Source: Mariprofundus sp.
Lineage (GTDB): Bacteria; Pseudomonadota; Zetaproteobacteria; Mariprofundales; Mariprofundaceae
Length of the DNA: 7,304 bases
Assembly: GCA_015485035.1 (NCBI GenBank)
Contig: WFUI01000075.1
Span: 1 to 7,304, forward strand
Direction of reading: 5' to 3'
Shown here: in pieces, positions 1 to 4,903 of the stretch
How the letters are laid out: each line of letters begins with the position of its first letter
How positions within the stretch are numbered: position 1 is the stretch's first letter
Position numbers and translations under genes: made by a program
The notes under the pieces: generated by a model
The model's input: the letters and a program-made list of their open reading frames with translations, nothing else
The model's database searches: none
What the model was told of the DNA's origin: nothing

Positions 1-2
1 GG

Positions 3-74
3 GACGATATCCTGTTTATCATGCAGGTGCCTGTTGCGCTGATTGCACTGGCGACGCTGTTTTTCCTTAGATAG
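3..74 (+). CDS. C-terminal end of an unidentified membrane protein (partial, cut by the left edge)
   Basis: Frame 3 is open from the left edge to a TAG at 72-74, giving 23 residues. They end in a strongly hydrophobic stretch (VPVALIALATLFFLR) with a single closing arginine. This looks like the last transmembrane helix of an integral membrane protein with a very short tail. A strong intrinsic terminator begins 36 bases after the stop, which supports a genuine gene end here. Too little is visible to name a family; a multi-pass transporter is one possibility. The reading frame is inferred only from the hydrophobic pattern and the terminator position. Confidence 0.5.
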   Translation, partial: DDILFIMQVPVALIALATLFFLR

Positions 75-109
75 TCGCCCGCACCGGAAACATTTTGTTT
101 ATCCATACA

Positions 110-137
110 GGCGGAGCCAATCGGCTCCGCCTTTTTT
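110..137 (+). terminator. Rho-independent terminator of the left-edge gene
   Basis: A perfect 9-bp GC-rich stem (GGCGGAGCC at 110-118 and GGCTCCGCC at 123-131) has a 4-base AATC loop and is followed directly by six T (132-137). It lies downstream of the stop at 74 and upstream of the glycosyltransferase, so it separates the two transcripts. Confidence 0.93.
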
Positions 138-138
138 A

Positions 139-167
139 TTGACCGGCGCGGTCCAAATGGATGAGAT
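139..167 (+). promoter_or_regulatory. Weak candidate sigma70 promoter for the glycosyltransferase
   Basis: TTGACC (139-144) matches five of six bases of the -35 consensus. Seventeen bases later TGAGAT (162-167) matches only three of six of the -10 consensus. The position is sensible: just after the terminator, with a predicted start near 174 and a short leader to the TTG codon at 200. A small palindrome, GACCG-GCG-CGGTC (141-153), overlaps the -35 box and could be an operator or chance. Confidence 0.25.
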
Positions 168-199
168 AGGAACATATTTGCAACCACAGGAGTTTCGAG

Positions 200-1462
200 T
201 TGAAAGTACTCATCATTGGAAGTGTCTGGCCGGAACCTGCCTCATCCGGGGCAGGCCTGCGCATCATGGACATGATTCACCTGTTTCTGAAACAGCATTG
301 GTCTGTCACCTTTGCCAGCACAGCGAGCGCCACCGGACACATGTCTGATCTTGATGCACTGGCCGTCCGCAGCGTGCCCATTACCGTGAATGACAACAGC
401 TTTGATCTGTTCATCGACGGACTCCAACCGGATATCGTGCTGTTCGACCGTTTCAGCATGGAGGAACAATTTGGCTGGAGGGTGGAAAAGACCTGCCCCG
501 ACGCCATGCGTGTCATTGAAACCATCGACCTGCATTGCCTGCGCCATGCCCGGCAGCTGCAATGCAAACGCCATCCGGGAATCGTAGTGCATGTGGATCG
601 AACCGGCTTGTACAACGAGATTGCCGTAAGAGAAATCGCTGCCATGCACCGGTCCGATTTGTCCCTGTTGATTTCGGACTATGAAATGGAACTGTTGCAG
701 ACTCAGTTCGCTGTCAGCCATGATATCATCCATCTCTGCCCGTTCATGTTTGAAAAGCAACACATGCATCTGTCATCCCCGGGCTTCGAGGAACGTGCGC
801 ACTTCATCAGTATCGGTAATTTCCGGCATGCTCCGAACTGGGACGCTGTAGTGTGGATGAAACAACAGATATGGCCATTGATCAGATCCCGTTTGCCGGA
901 AGCACAACTGCACATTTACGGGGCTTATGCACCGCCAAAAGCATGGGCATTACATCAGCCGGACAGTGGCTTTCATGTGCTTGGCCGGGCCGACCAGGTC
1001 AGCACTGTGATGCAACAGGCGAAGGTGTGTCTGGCGCCGTTACGATTCGGAGCCGGGATAAAAACCAAGCTGGCCGATGCGATGCTCAATGGCACGCCCA
1101 GTGTGACTACCGCCATCGGTGCCGAAGGCATGCAGCGTGATCTGCCCTGGGCCGGCGATATTGCCGATAGCGCCGAAACATTTGCCGATGCTGCGGTATC
1201 CCTCTATCTGGATGCAGATAAATGGGTTCAGGCGCAGGACAATGGTTTCAGAATCGTTCAGCAGCTGTTCGATGCGCACAGCAATGGCGAAGCTTTAATT
1301 CGCCGCCTGTTACATGTGAAGAAAACCCTCATTTCTCATCGGCAGCAACAATTCACCGGCCTGATGCTCAGGCATCATCATCAGCGCAGTACCGAATTCA
1401 TGTCCCGCTGGATTGAGGCCAAAAACAAGCTGGCTGCATTGAATATGAGGTGTGCTGATTGA
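200..1462 (+). CDS. GT-B fold glycosyltransferase (family 4-like), 420 aa
   Basis: Predicted to transfer a sugar from an activated donor to a glycan or lipid acceptor in the cytoplasm; donor and acceptor cannot be told from sequence. The N-terminal domain opens with a Rossmann strand and loop (KVLIIGSVWPEPASSGAG, residues 2-19). The C-terminal domain starts near residue 200 (FISIGNFRHAPNWDAV). It carries the family signature around residues 257-310: LGRADQV, then LAPLRFGAGIKTKLADAM, then GTPSVTTAIGAEGM. The usual second glutamate of the E-x7-E element appears as D in LADAM. Residues from about 375 to the end form a polar, His-rich extension (LRHHHQR) beyond the usual core. The start is TTG at 200: AGGAG (188-192) sits 7 bases upstream, and the first later ATG (263) would delete the first strand of the fold. 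It appears monocistronic, converging on minus-strand genes, with no polysaccharide cluster visible. It could belong to capsule, exopolysaccharide or LPS synthesis. Confidence 0.9.
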   Translation: MKVLIIGSVWPEPASSGAGLRIMDMIHLFLKQHWSVTFASTASATGHMSDLDALAVRSVPITVNDNSFDLFIDGLQPDIVLFDRFSMEEQFGWRVEKTCPDAMRVIETIDLHCLRHARQLQCKRHPGIVVHVDRTGLYNEIAVREIAAMHRSDLSLLISDYEMELLQTQFAVSHDIIHLCPFMFEKQHMHLSSPGFEERAHFISIGNFRHAPNWDAVVWMKQQIWPLIRSRLPEAQLHIYGAYAPPKAWALHQPDSGFHVLGRADQVSTVMQQAKVCLAPLRFGAGIKTKLADAMLNGTPSVTTAIGAEGMQRDLPWAGDIADSAETFADAAVSLYLDADKWVQAQDNGFRIVQQLFDAHSNGEALIRRLLHVKKTLISHRQQQFTGLMLRHHHQRSTEFMSRWIEAKNKLAALNMRCAD

Positions 1463-1538
1463 TTCATGCTTCGGCGCAGGCCGCCCATGGCATGTTTTGC
1501 CTGGCTGGTCCGGGATGCTCATCCATCAATATCTCCCG

Positions 1539-1560
1539 AAGAGCCCGGCAAACGGCTTTT
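1539..1560 (+). terminator. Weak stem-loop, possible end of the glycosyltransferase transcript
   Basis: AAGAGCC (1539-1545) can pair with GGCTTTT (1554-1560), seven pairs including one G-U, around an 8-base loop. One further T follows at 1561. It lies 77 bases after the glycosyltransferase stop. The stem is short and most of the T run is inside it, so this is only a candidate. Confidence 0.25.
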
Positions 1561-1585
1561 TCAATGACTTTTCAATGAAAAACCG
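1553..1585. terminator. Bulged inverted repeat between convergent genes, possible bidirectional terminator
   Basis: CGGCTTTTTCA (1553-1563) pairs with TGAAAAACCG (1576-1585) with one bulged C and a 12-base loop. It ends 2 bases from the minus-strand stop of the 40-aa membrane protein and lies between convergent genes. The same stretch is also a tandem near-repeat of 11 bases (TTTTTCAATGA at 1557-1567, CTTTTCAATGA at 1568-1578). It overlaps the alternative hairpin at 1539-1560, so only one of the two can form. Nothing else is evident between 1463 and 1552. Confidence 0.3.
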
Positions 1586-1587
1586 CC

Positions 1588-1710
1588 TCAAGAAACCAGA
1601 TGATCCACATTGGCATAATAAATGCTGAAATAGAGCAGCATAATCATGGCTACGGGCAATTTATTGCGGATGACATCTGTGATCATCTTATCCATATGAC
1701 GGTGTTGCAT
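1588..1710 (-). CDS. Small single-pass membrane protein, 40 aa, unrecognised
   Basis: A minus-strand frame runs from ATG at 1710-1708 to TGA at 1590-1588. A strong ribosome site (AAAGGAG, 1723-1717) lies 6 bases before the ATG. The product starts MQHRHMDKMITDVIRNK, a polar, positively charged segment. A hydrophobic helix follows at about residues 19-34 (PVAMIMLLYFSIYYAN), then a short polar tail ending VDHLVS. By the positive-inside rule the N-terminus should be cytoplasmic. I do not recognise a family, and function is unknown. It lies 122 bases downstream of ppiC on the same strand, beyond a hairpin at the ppiC stop, so it may have its own promoter. A TATATT box exists at about 1763-1758, but I found no good -35 to match. 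The Shine-Dalgarno and coherent TM topology make it a likely real gene, though a chance frame of this length cannot be excluded. Confidence 0.6.
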   Translation of the reverse strand: MQHRHMDKMITDVIRNKLPVAMIMLLYFSIYYANVDHLVS

Positions 1711-1796
1711 CACTGTCTCCTTTGATCCGACTCGACAGGGCAAACGTTATGAACAGCTGAAATATACAACTGTGATACAGATTACGCTTTACAGAA

Positions 1797-1815
1797 GTGT
1801 GCGCATATGGCACAC
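1797..1815. repeat. Small inverted repeat downstream of ppiC
   Basis: GTGTGC (1797-1802) and GCACAC (1810-1815) form a perfect 6-bp stem around the 7-base loop GCATATG. It lies 5 bases from the palindrome at the ppiC stop, so the ppiC mRNA could end in two successive hairpins, or this could be a protein-binding site upstream of the 40-aa gene. Confidence 0.35.
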
Positions 1816-1820
1816 AAACA

Positions 1821-1838
1821 GGATAGCCCGGGCTATCC
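1821..1838 (-). terminator. Palindrome overlapping the ppiC stop, probable terminator hairpin
   Basis: GGATAGCCCGGGCTATCC is a perfect 18-bp palindrome; as RNA it would fold to about 7 bp with a CCGG loop. On the minus strand the last ppiC codon (GGA) and its TAG stop lie inside the first arm. The bases after the hairpin are TGTTTGTG, a weak U-rich tail. Termination or 3' end protection is plausible, but the poor T run lowers confidence. Confidence 0.45.
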
Positions 1839-2138
1839 CTTTGAACGATCAGTGATTTCAATCAAATGATAACCAAACTGTGTTTTTACCGGGCCATGTA
1901 CCTTGTGCAGTTCGGCAGAGAAAACAACGTCGTTAAACTCCCTGACCATCTGGCGCTCCCTGAATTGCCCGAGATCACCACCTTTCCTGCCGGACGGGCA
2001 GGTTGAATGCTTTCTGGCGATATCGGCAAAGTCGGCTCCGTTTTCAATCTCGGCTTTCAATTGTTCGCATTGTTTCTTGTCGGCGACGAGAATATGTCGT
2101 GCCGAGGCTGTCGCTCTTTTTTTGCGCCATCCGGCCAT
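1833..2138 (-). CDS. ppiC: Parvulin-type peptidyl-prolyl cis-trans isomerase, 101 aa
   Basis: A stand-alone rotamase domain that isomerises prolyl peptide bonds, resembling E. coli PpiC (parvulin, 93 aa as I recall it) over its whole length. Family residues are visible: H15 in ARHILV, the GADFADIARKHS segment (34-45), C47 in CPSG, GGDLGQF (53-59), M64 and F68, and the closing QFGYHLIEI (87-95) with H91. There is no signal peptide; the first ten residues are basic (MAGWRKKRAT), so the protein should be cytoplasmic, unlike the periplasmic SurA or PpiD relatives. The start has a good AGGAAGG site (2151-2145) six to seven bases upstream. It begins 22 bases after the yciH stop on the same strand, so the two are probably cotranscribed. 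Its stop codon lies inside a palindrome. Confidence 0.93.
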   Translation of the reverse strand: MAGWRKKRATASARHILVADKKQCEQLKAEIENGADFADIARKHSTCPSGRKGGDLGQFRERQMVREFNDVVFSAELHKVHGPVKTQFGYHLIEITDRSKG

Positions 2139-2160
2139 GATTCACCTTCCTGTTTCGTAT

Positions 2161-2529
2161 TCATCCACCAGCCAGGCGTGCTTTGTAGCCTGCTTTATCC
2201 AGCAAAATCAACAGCTGTTCCCGGTGGTCGCCCTGAATTTCCAGGGCGCTGTTTTTGATCGCTCCGCCGGTACCCAGCTGGCGTTTCAGCTTTTTTAATA
2301 ACAGTTTCAACTCCTGGCCATTCAGGGGGAGCCCATCGATCACAGAGACTGTTTTACCCCCGCGCCCCTTGCTTTCGCGCCGGATGCGTACCCCCTGCTT
2401 GTTCGGGTTTTTGATCACAGGAGTTGCTGCTTGCTTGCGATGCTTCTTGTCGGGGCCGTTCTTTTTCTGCATCGGTTTATCCAGCGAACCATGTTCTGTG
2501 CTGTACACCAGCCTGCGATTATCATTCAT
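2161..2529 (-). CDS. yciH: YciH/SUI1 family translation factor (eIF1-like), 122 aa
   Basis: Bacterial homologue of eukaryotic eIF1. Known family members bind the small ribosomal subunit and affect initiation accuracy or stress-time translation; the role here is inferred by homology. The N-terminus RLVYSTEHG (6-14) matches the E. coli YciH opening. A basic linker (residues 20-45, rich in K) leads into the SUI1 domain (about 46-118). The hallmark GTGGAIKNSALEIQGDHR lies at 86-103, and the protein closes with ARLAGG, like the E. coli protein. It is somewhat longer than E. coli YciH (108 aa as I recall it) because of the lysine-rich linker. ATG at 2529-2527 has AGGAG (2540-2536) six bases upstream. 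It is the first gene of a minus-strand pair with ppiC and is divergent from the PDH genes. Confidence 0.93.
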   Translation of the reverse strand: MNDNRRLVYSTEHGSLDKPMQKKNGPDKKHRKQAATPVIKNPNKQGVRIRRESKGRGGKTVSVIDGLPLNGQELKLLLKKLKRQLGTGGAIKNSALEIQGDHREQLLILLDKAGYKARLAGG

Positions 2530-2602
2530 CTATTGCTCCTGTATAGGCCAATTCCACCCTTTTTAAATGTGCTCTGCAAGCATATACAGAGGGTCCGGAG
2601 CC

Positions 2603-2631
2603 CTTTCAGTGTTTAGGGAAGAATATATATT
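2603..2631 (+). promoter_or_regulatory. Candidate promoter for the PDH operon
   Basis: CTTTCA (2603-2608, three of six) and TATATT (2626-2631, five of six) are 17 bases apart, with a predicted start near 2638 and a leader of about 120 bases before pdhA. The -10 lies inside an AT-rich imperfect palindrome (GGAA to TTCC, 2617-2635, one mismatch pair). That core could also serve leftward transcription of yciH, for which I found no better box. A stem of about 7 bp (2588-2606, loop CCGGA) overlaps the upstream part. The rest of the 227-base divergent region holds the inverted repeat at 2697-2718 and a run of seven T at 2738-2744. Confidence 0.3.
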
Positions 2632-2696
2632 TTCCAACGTTTCTTCATGCATTACAGCACCCCGGCAAAGACCACACTGGAATGCAGGTTGCTGGC

Positions 2697-2718
2697 AATG
2701 ATACGCTTGGGCATCATT
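2697..2718. promoter_or_regulatory. Inverted repeat in the pdhA leader, possible operator
   Basis: AATGAT (2697-2702) and ATCATT (2713-2718) are perfect arms separated by 10 bases, centred about 50 bases before the pdhA ATG. Dyads of this size can bind a dimeric repressor. It does not match the E. coli PdhR site (ATTGGTnnnACCAAT). It could equally be a leader hairpin or chance. Confidence 0.25.
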
Positions 2719-2747
2719 CGCAGGTTATTATCCAATATTTTTTTGCC

Positions 2748-2752
2748 GGGGG
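2748..2752 (+). promoter_or_regulatory. Ribosome binding site that sets the pdhA start
   Basis: GGGGG lies 4 bases before the ATG at 2757. It is an off-consensus, closely spaced site, but better than anything before the in-frame ATG at 2682. A run of T just upstream should leave the region unstructured. Confidence 0.45.
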
Positions 2753-2756
2753 CGAT

Positions 2757-3806
2757 ATGTCTGCAAAGCAGAAACAGGATGCTGGCATCACACATGAGGG
2801 CATCTTTTTCGCACAGGAACAGCTGCACGAGATGCATGATCAGATGCTGTTTATTCGTCGATTTGAAGAGAAAGCGGGCCAGATGTACGGCCTGAAAAAA
2901 ATCGGTGGTTTTTGCCATCTGTGTAATGGTCAGGAAGCGGTGTGCGTGGGCATGCAACATGCAGCCGAAGCCACAGATTATATGATGACCAGTTATCGCG
3001 ACCATGGTCATATTCTTGCGCGGGGCTCCGATCCGACGGCTGTCATGGCCGAGTTGCTCGGGCGTGCCGGTGGTGTCGTCAAAGGCAAGGGTGGATCGAT
3101 GCACATGTTCGATGCCGACAAAAACTTTGCCGGCGGTAACGGCATTGTAGGCGAACAGGTGCCGATCGGCCTCGGATTCGGCTTTTCCAGCTGGTACAAG
3201 GAAGACGGGCGCGTCACCATCTGTATTATGGGTGACGGTGGCATCAATCAGGGTGCGGTGTATGAGTCATTTAATATGGCCGCACTGTGGAAATTGCCGA
3301 TTGTCTTCATGGTTGAAAACAATCAGTACGCCATGGGCACGTCACTCGACAGGGCTTCGGCAGAAACGCAGCTGTTCAAACGTGGTATCTCATTCAAGAT
3401 TCCCGGCATGAAAATCGATGGTATGGATGTGCTCGAGTTCGAAAAGAAGATGAGCGAAGCCATTGAACATGCACGCTCAGGCAAAGGGCCGATTCTGGTG
3501 GAAGCGATGACCTATCGTTATCGCGGCCATTCGATGTCCGATCCGGCCACCTACCGCACCCGCGAAGAAGTGGATGAATGGCGTACCGGCCGTGATCCGA
3601 TTGCCCGTTTGCAGGCGCAGATGATTGAAGCCGGCCTGGCCACTGAAGACTCCTTCAAGCAGAAAGATCGCGACATCAAGAAAGAAGTCGCAGCCATTGC
3701 CAAAGCGGCCGAGGCACAGCCGGAACCGGATGCTGCAGAATTGTGGACAGATATTTATACCGACCCGATTGAAGGCGCATACCCTTATCCGGGCAAGGTG
3801 GGCTGA
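2757..3806 (+). CDS. pdhA: Pyruvate dehydrogenase E1 component, alpha subunit, 349 aa
   Basis: With PdhB it forms the thiamine-diphosphate-dependent E1 that decarboxylates pyruvate and acetylates the lipoyl group of E2. The ThDP motif is complete: GDG at residues 159-161 (IMGDGGINQGA) to NN at 188-189 (VENNQYAMGT). Upstream are the conserved FIRRFEEKAGQMYG (32-45), SYRDHGH (79-85) and GKGGSMHMFD (110-119) segments. The active-site loop YRYRGHSMSDPATYRTREE (253-271) contains H258 and the serines that are phosphorylated in mitochondrial E1 alpha; I infer no phosphorylation here. The C-terminus ends YPYPG. The frame is open upstream to an ATG at 2682, but those 25 residues (MQVAGNDTLG...) resemble no E1 alpha N-terminus, so I chose 2757. 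A branched-chain 2-oxoacid or acetoin E1 alpha is possible in principle; the close match to PDH-type loops and the E2/E3 neighbours favour pyruvate. Confidence 0.94.
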   Translation: MSAKQKQDAGITHEGIFFAQEQLHEMHDQMLFIRRFEEKAGQMYGLKKIGGFCHLCNGQEAVCVGMQHAAEATDYMMTSYRDHGHILARGSDPTAVMAELLGRAGGVVKGKGGSMHMFDADKNFAGGNGIVGEQVPIGLGFGFSSWYKEDGRVTICIMGDGGINQGAVYESFNMAALWKLPIVFMVENNQYAMGTSLDRASAETQLFKRGISFKIPGMKIDGMDVLEFEKKMSEAIEHARSGKGPILVEAMTYRYRGHSMSDPATYRTREEVDEWRTGRDPIARLQAQMIEAGLATEDSFKQKDRDIKKEVAAIAKAAEAQPEPDAAELWTDIYTDPIEGAYPYPGKVG

Positions 3807-3808
3807 AG

Positions 3809-4789
3809 ATGAGTAAAATTACCTACCGTGAAGCATTGAATCAGGCCATGGCCGAAGAAATGAGCCGGGATAAAAACGTATTCCTGATGGGCGAAGAAGT
3901 AGCCGAATACAATGGCGCCTATAAAGTATCGCAGGGATTGCTGGATAAATTCGGCCCCAAACGTGTCATTGATACACCGATCACCGAACTAGGCTTTGCC
4001 GGCCTCGGCGTTGGTGCCGCCATGACAGGTCTGCGCCCGGTGATTGAATTCATGACCTGGAACTTTGCCATGCTGGCACTGGATCAGATCGTCAATGCAG
4101 CGGCCAAGATGAAATATATGTCCGGTGGTCAGTATTCGGTGCCGATGGTGTTTCGTGGAGCCGGCGGTTCCGCTGCACGTGTGGGCGCACAACATTCACA
4201 GAGTCTGGAGAACTGGATGGCTAATGTGCCGGGTCTGAAGGTGGTCATGCCATCCAATCCCGCTGATGCCAAGGGTTTGTTGAAGGCTTCTATTCGTGAC
4301 AATGATACCGTGGTTTTTATCGAAAACGAGATCAATTATGGTGATGTCGGGGAAGTTCCGGATGAGGAATATATTATTCCGCTGGGCAAGGCGGATGTGA
4401 AGCGCGCCGGTTCCGATGTGACCATTGTGGCGCATTCACGCATGACCGGTTTTGCCCTGACTGCCGCCAAAGAGCTGGCCAAAGAAGGGATTGAGGCTGA
4501 AATTATCGATCCGCGTACGATTCGACCGCTGGATGAAAATACGATTATCACGTCTGTCGCGAAAACGAACTGTGCGGTTGTTGTGGAAGAAGGCTGGCGT
4601 TTTGCCGGTATCGGTGCGGAAATCTCCGCCCGTATTATGGAACGTGCTTTTGATGATCTCGATTCTCCGGTTATTCGCGTTACCGGCAAGGATGTGCCGA
4701 TGCCGTATGCGGCCAATCTGGAAGCACTGGCATTACCCAGTGTTCGCGATATTGTAGAAGCTGCCCGCACTGCCTGTGGCCGGGCTTGA
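3809..4789 (+). CDS. pdhB: Pyruvate dehydrogenase E1 component, beta subunit, 326 aa
   Basis: Partner of PdhA in the alpha2beta2 E1. The N-terminal half is the pyrimidine-binding domain: TYREALNQAMAEEM (5-18), GEEVAEYNGAYKVSQGL (28-44) and DTPITELGFAGLGVGAA (55-71). E60 is at the position of the glutamate that activates the ThDP aminopyrimidine. RVGAQHSQ (124-131) carries the catalytic-site H129. The C-terminal transketolase-C domain includes IIDPRTIRPLD (about 227-237) and ends near DVPMPYAANLE. Length is typical of the family. ATG at 3809 is two bases after the pdhA stop (TGA-AG-ATG), and AAGGTGG (3795-3801) lies in the end of pdhA, so translation of the two subunits is probably coupled and equimolar. 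The ATG is unambiguous because no other start fits the spacing. Confidence 0.95.
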   Translation: MSKITYREALNQAMAEEMSRDKNVFLMGEEVAEYNGAYKVSQGLLDKFGPKRVIDTPITELGFAGLGVGAAMTGLRPVIEFMTWNFAMLALDQIVNAAAKMKYMSGGQYSVPMVFRGAGGSAARVGAQHSQSLENWMANVPGLKVVMPSNPADAKGLLKASIRDNDTVVFIENEINYGDVGEVPDEEYIIPLGKADVKRAGSDVTIVAHSRMTGFALTAAKELAKEGIEAEIIDPRTIRPLDENTIITSVAKTNCAVVVEEGWRFAGIGAEISARIMERAFDDLDSPVIRVTGKDVPMPYAANLEALALPSVRDIVEAARTACGRA

Positions 4790-4814
4790 TGGAGCAGTTA
4801 CAAGATAATTTCTC

Positions 4815-4883
4815 ACCACAAAGACACAAAGTCACAAAGAAAATCGATATATGTATTTCTTTGTGCCTTTGTGTCTTTGTGGT
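4815..4883. repeat. 69-bp CACAAAG-type inverted repeat between pdhB and the E2 gene (copy 1)
   Basis: Two 28-base arms (4815-4842 and 4856-4883) are complementary at 27 of 28 positions, around a 13-base AT-rich loop that contains ATCGAT. Each arm is ACC plus three CACAAAGN octamers in tandem, closing in AA; the single mismatch (T against G) is in the middle octamer. In mRNA it would fold into a very stable long hairpin. It starts 25 bases after the pdhB stop and ends 20 bases before the E2 ATG. There is no T run after it, so it does not look like an ordinary terminator. Arms of this kind, with CTTTGTG and CACAAAG octamers, recur as dispersed intergenic repeats in many environmental bacterial genomes, as far as I recall; I could not search. 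Confidence 0.9.
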
Positions 4884-4893
4884 AAAAAGGTGT

Positions 4894-4898
4894 GAGGA
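4894..4898 (+). promoter_or_regulatory. Ribosome binding site that sets the E2 start
   Basis: GAGGA sits 5 bases before the ATG at 4904 and just clear of the hairpin base at 4883. It rules out the in-frame GTG at 4892, which lies upstream of this site and has no site of its own. The E3 gene shows the same arrangement (TGAGG at 6278-6282, 7 bases before its ATG). Confidence 0.7.
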
Positions 4899-4903
4899 AT
4901 ATT

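Noticed and set aside
43..348. 101-codon plus-strand frame overlapping the terminator and the start of the glycosyltransferase
   Set aside because: It reads through the terminator at 110-137, has no ribosome site or recognisable domain, and overlaps a well-supported gene in another frame.
1463..1587. Gap after the glycosyltransferase considered for a further gene or RNA
   Set aside because: No frame with a ribosome site and no RNA family structure is visible beyond the weak stem-loops listed.
1721..1800. TGTGATACAG motif considered as a CRP/FNR-type site upstream of the 40-aa gene
   Set aside because: Only one half-site fits; the second half lacks the TCACA or ATCAA match, so there is no support for a dimer site.
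2682..2756. In-frame upstream ATG that would extend pdhA by 25 residues
   Set aside because: No good ribosome site precedes it, the added residues resemble no E1 alpha N-terminus, and the stretch holds a dyad and a T run typical of leader DNA.
4336..4770. 144-codon antisense frame within pdhB
   Set aside because: It is the complement of a strongly supported enzyme gene, has low-complexity Ser/Ala composition and no start signal; the same applies to other long antisense frames in pdhA, E2 and E3.
4815..4883. CACAAAGN octamers considered as a CRISPR array or phase-variable tandem repeat
   Set aside because: Only three 8-base units lie in each arm, in inverted orientation, with no spacers, and outside coding sequence; a hairpin repeat explains it better.
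4892..4903. GTG start that would add four residues to E2
   Set aside because: The GAGGA ribosome site lies inside this extension, and the homologous E3 start begins at the equivalent ATG (MPIDVFM).
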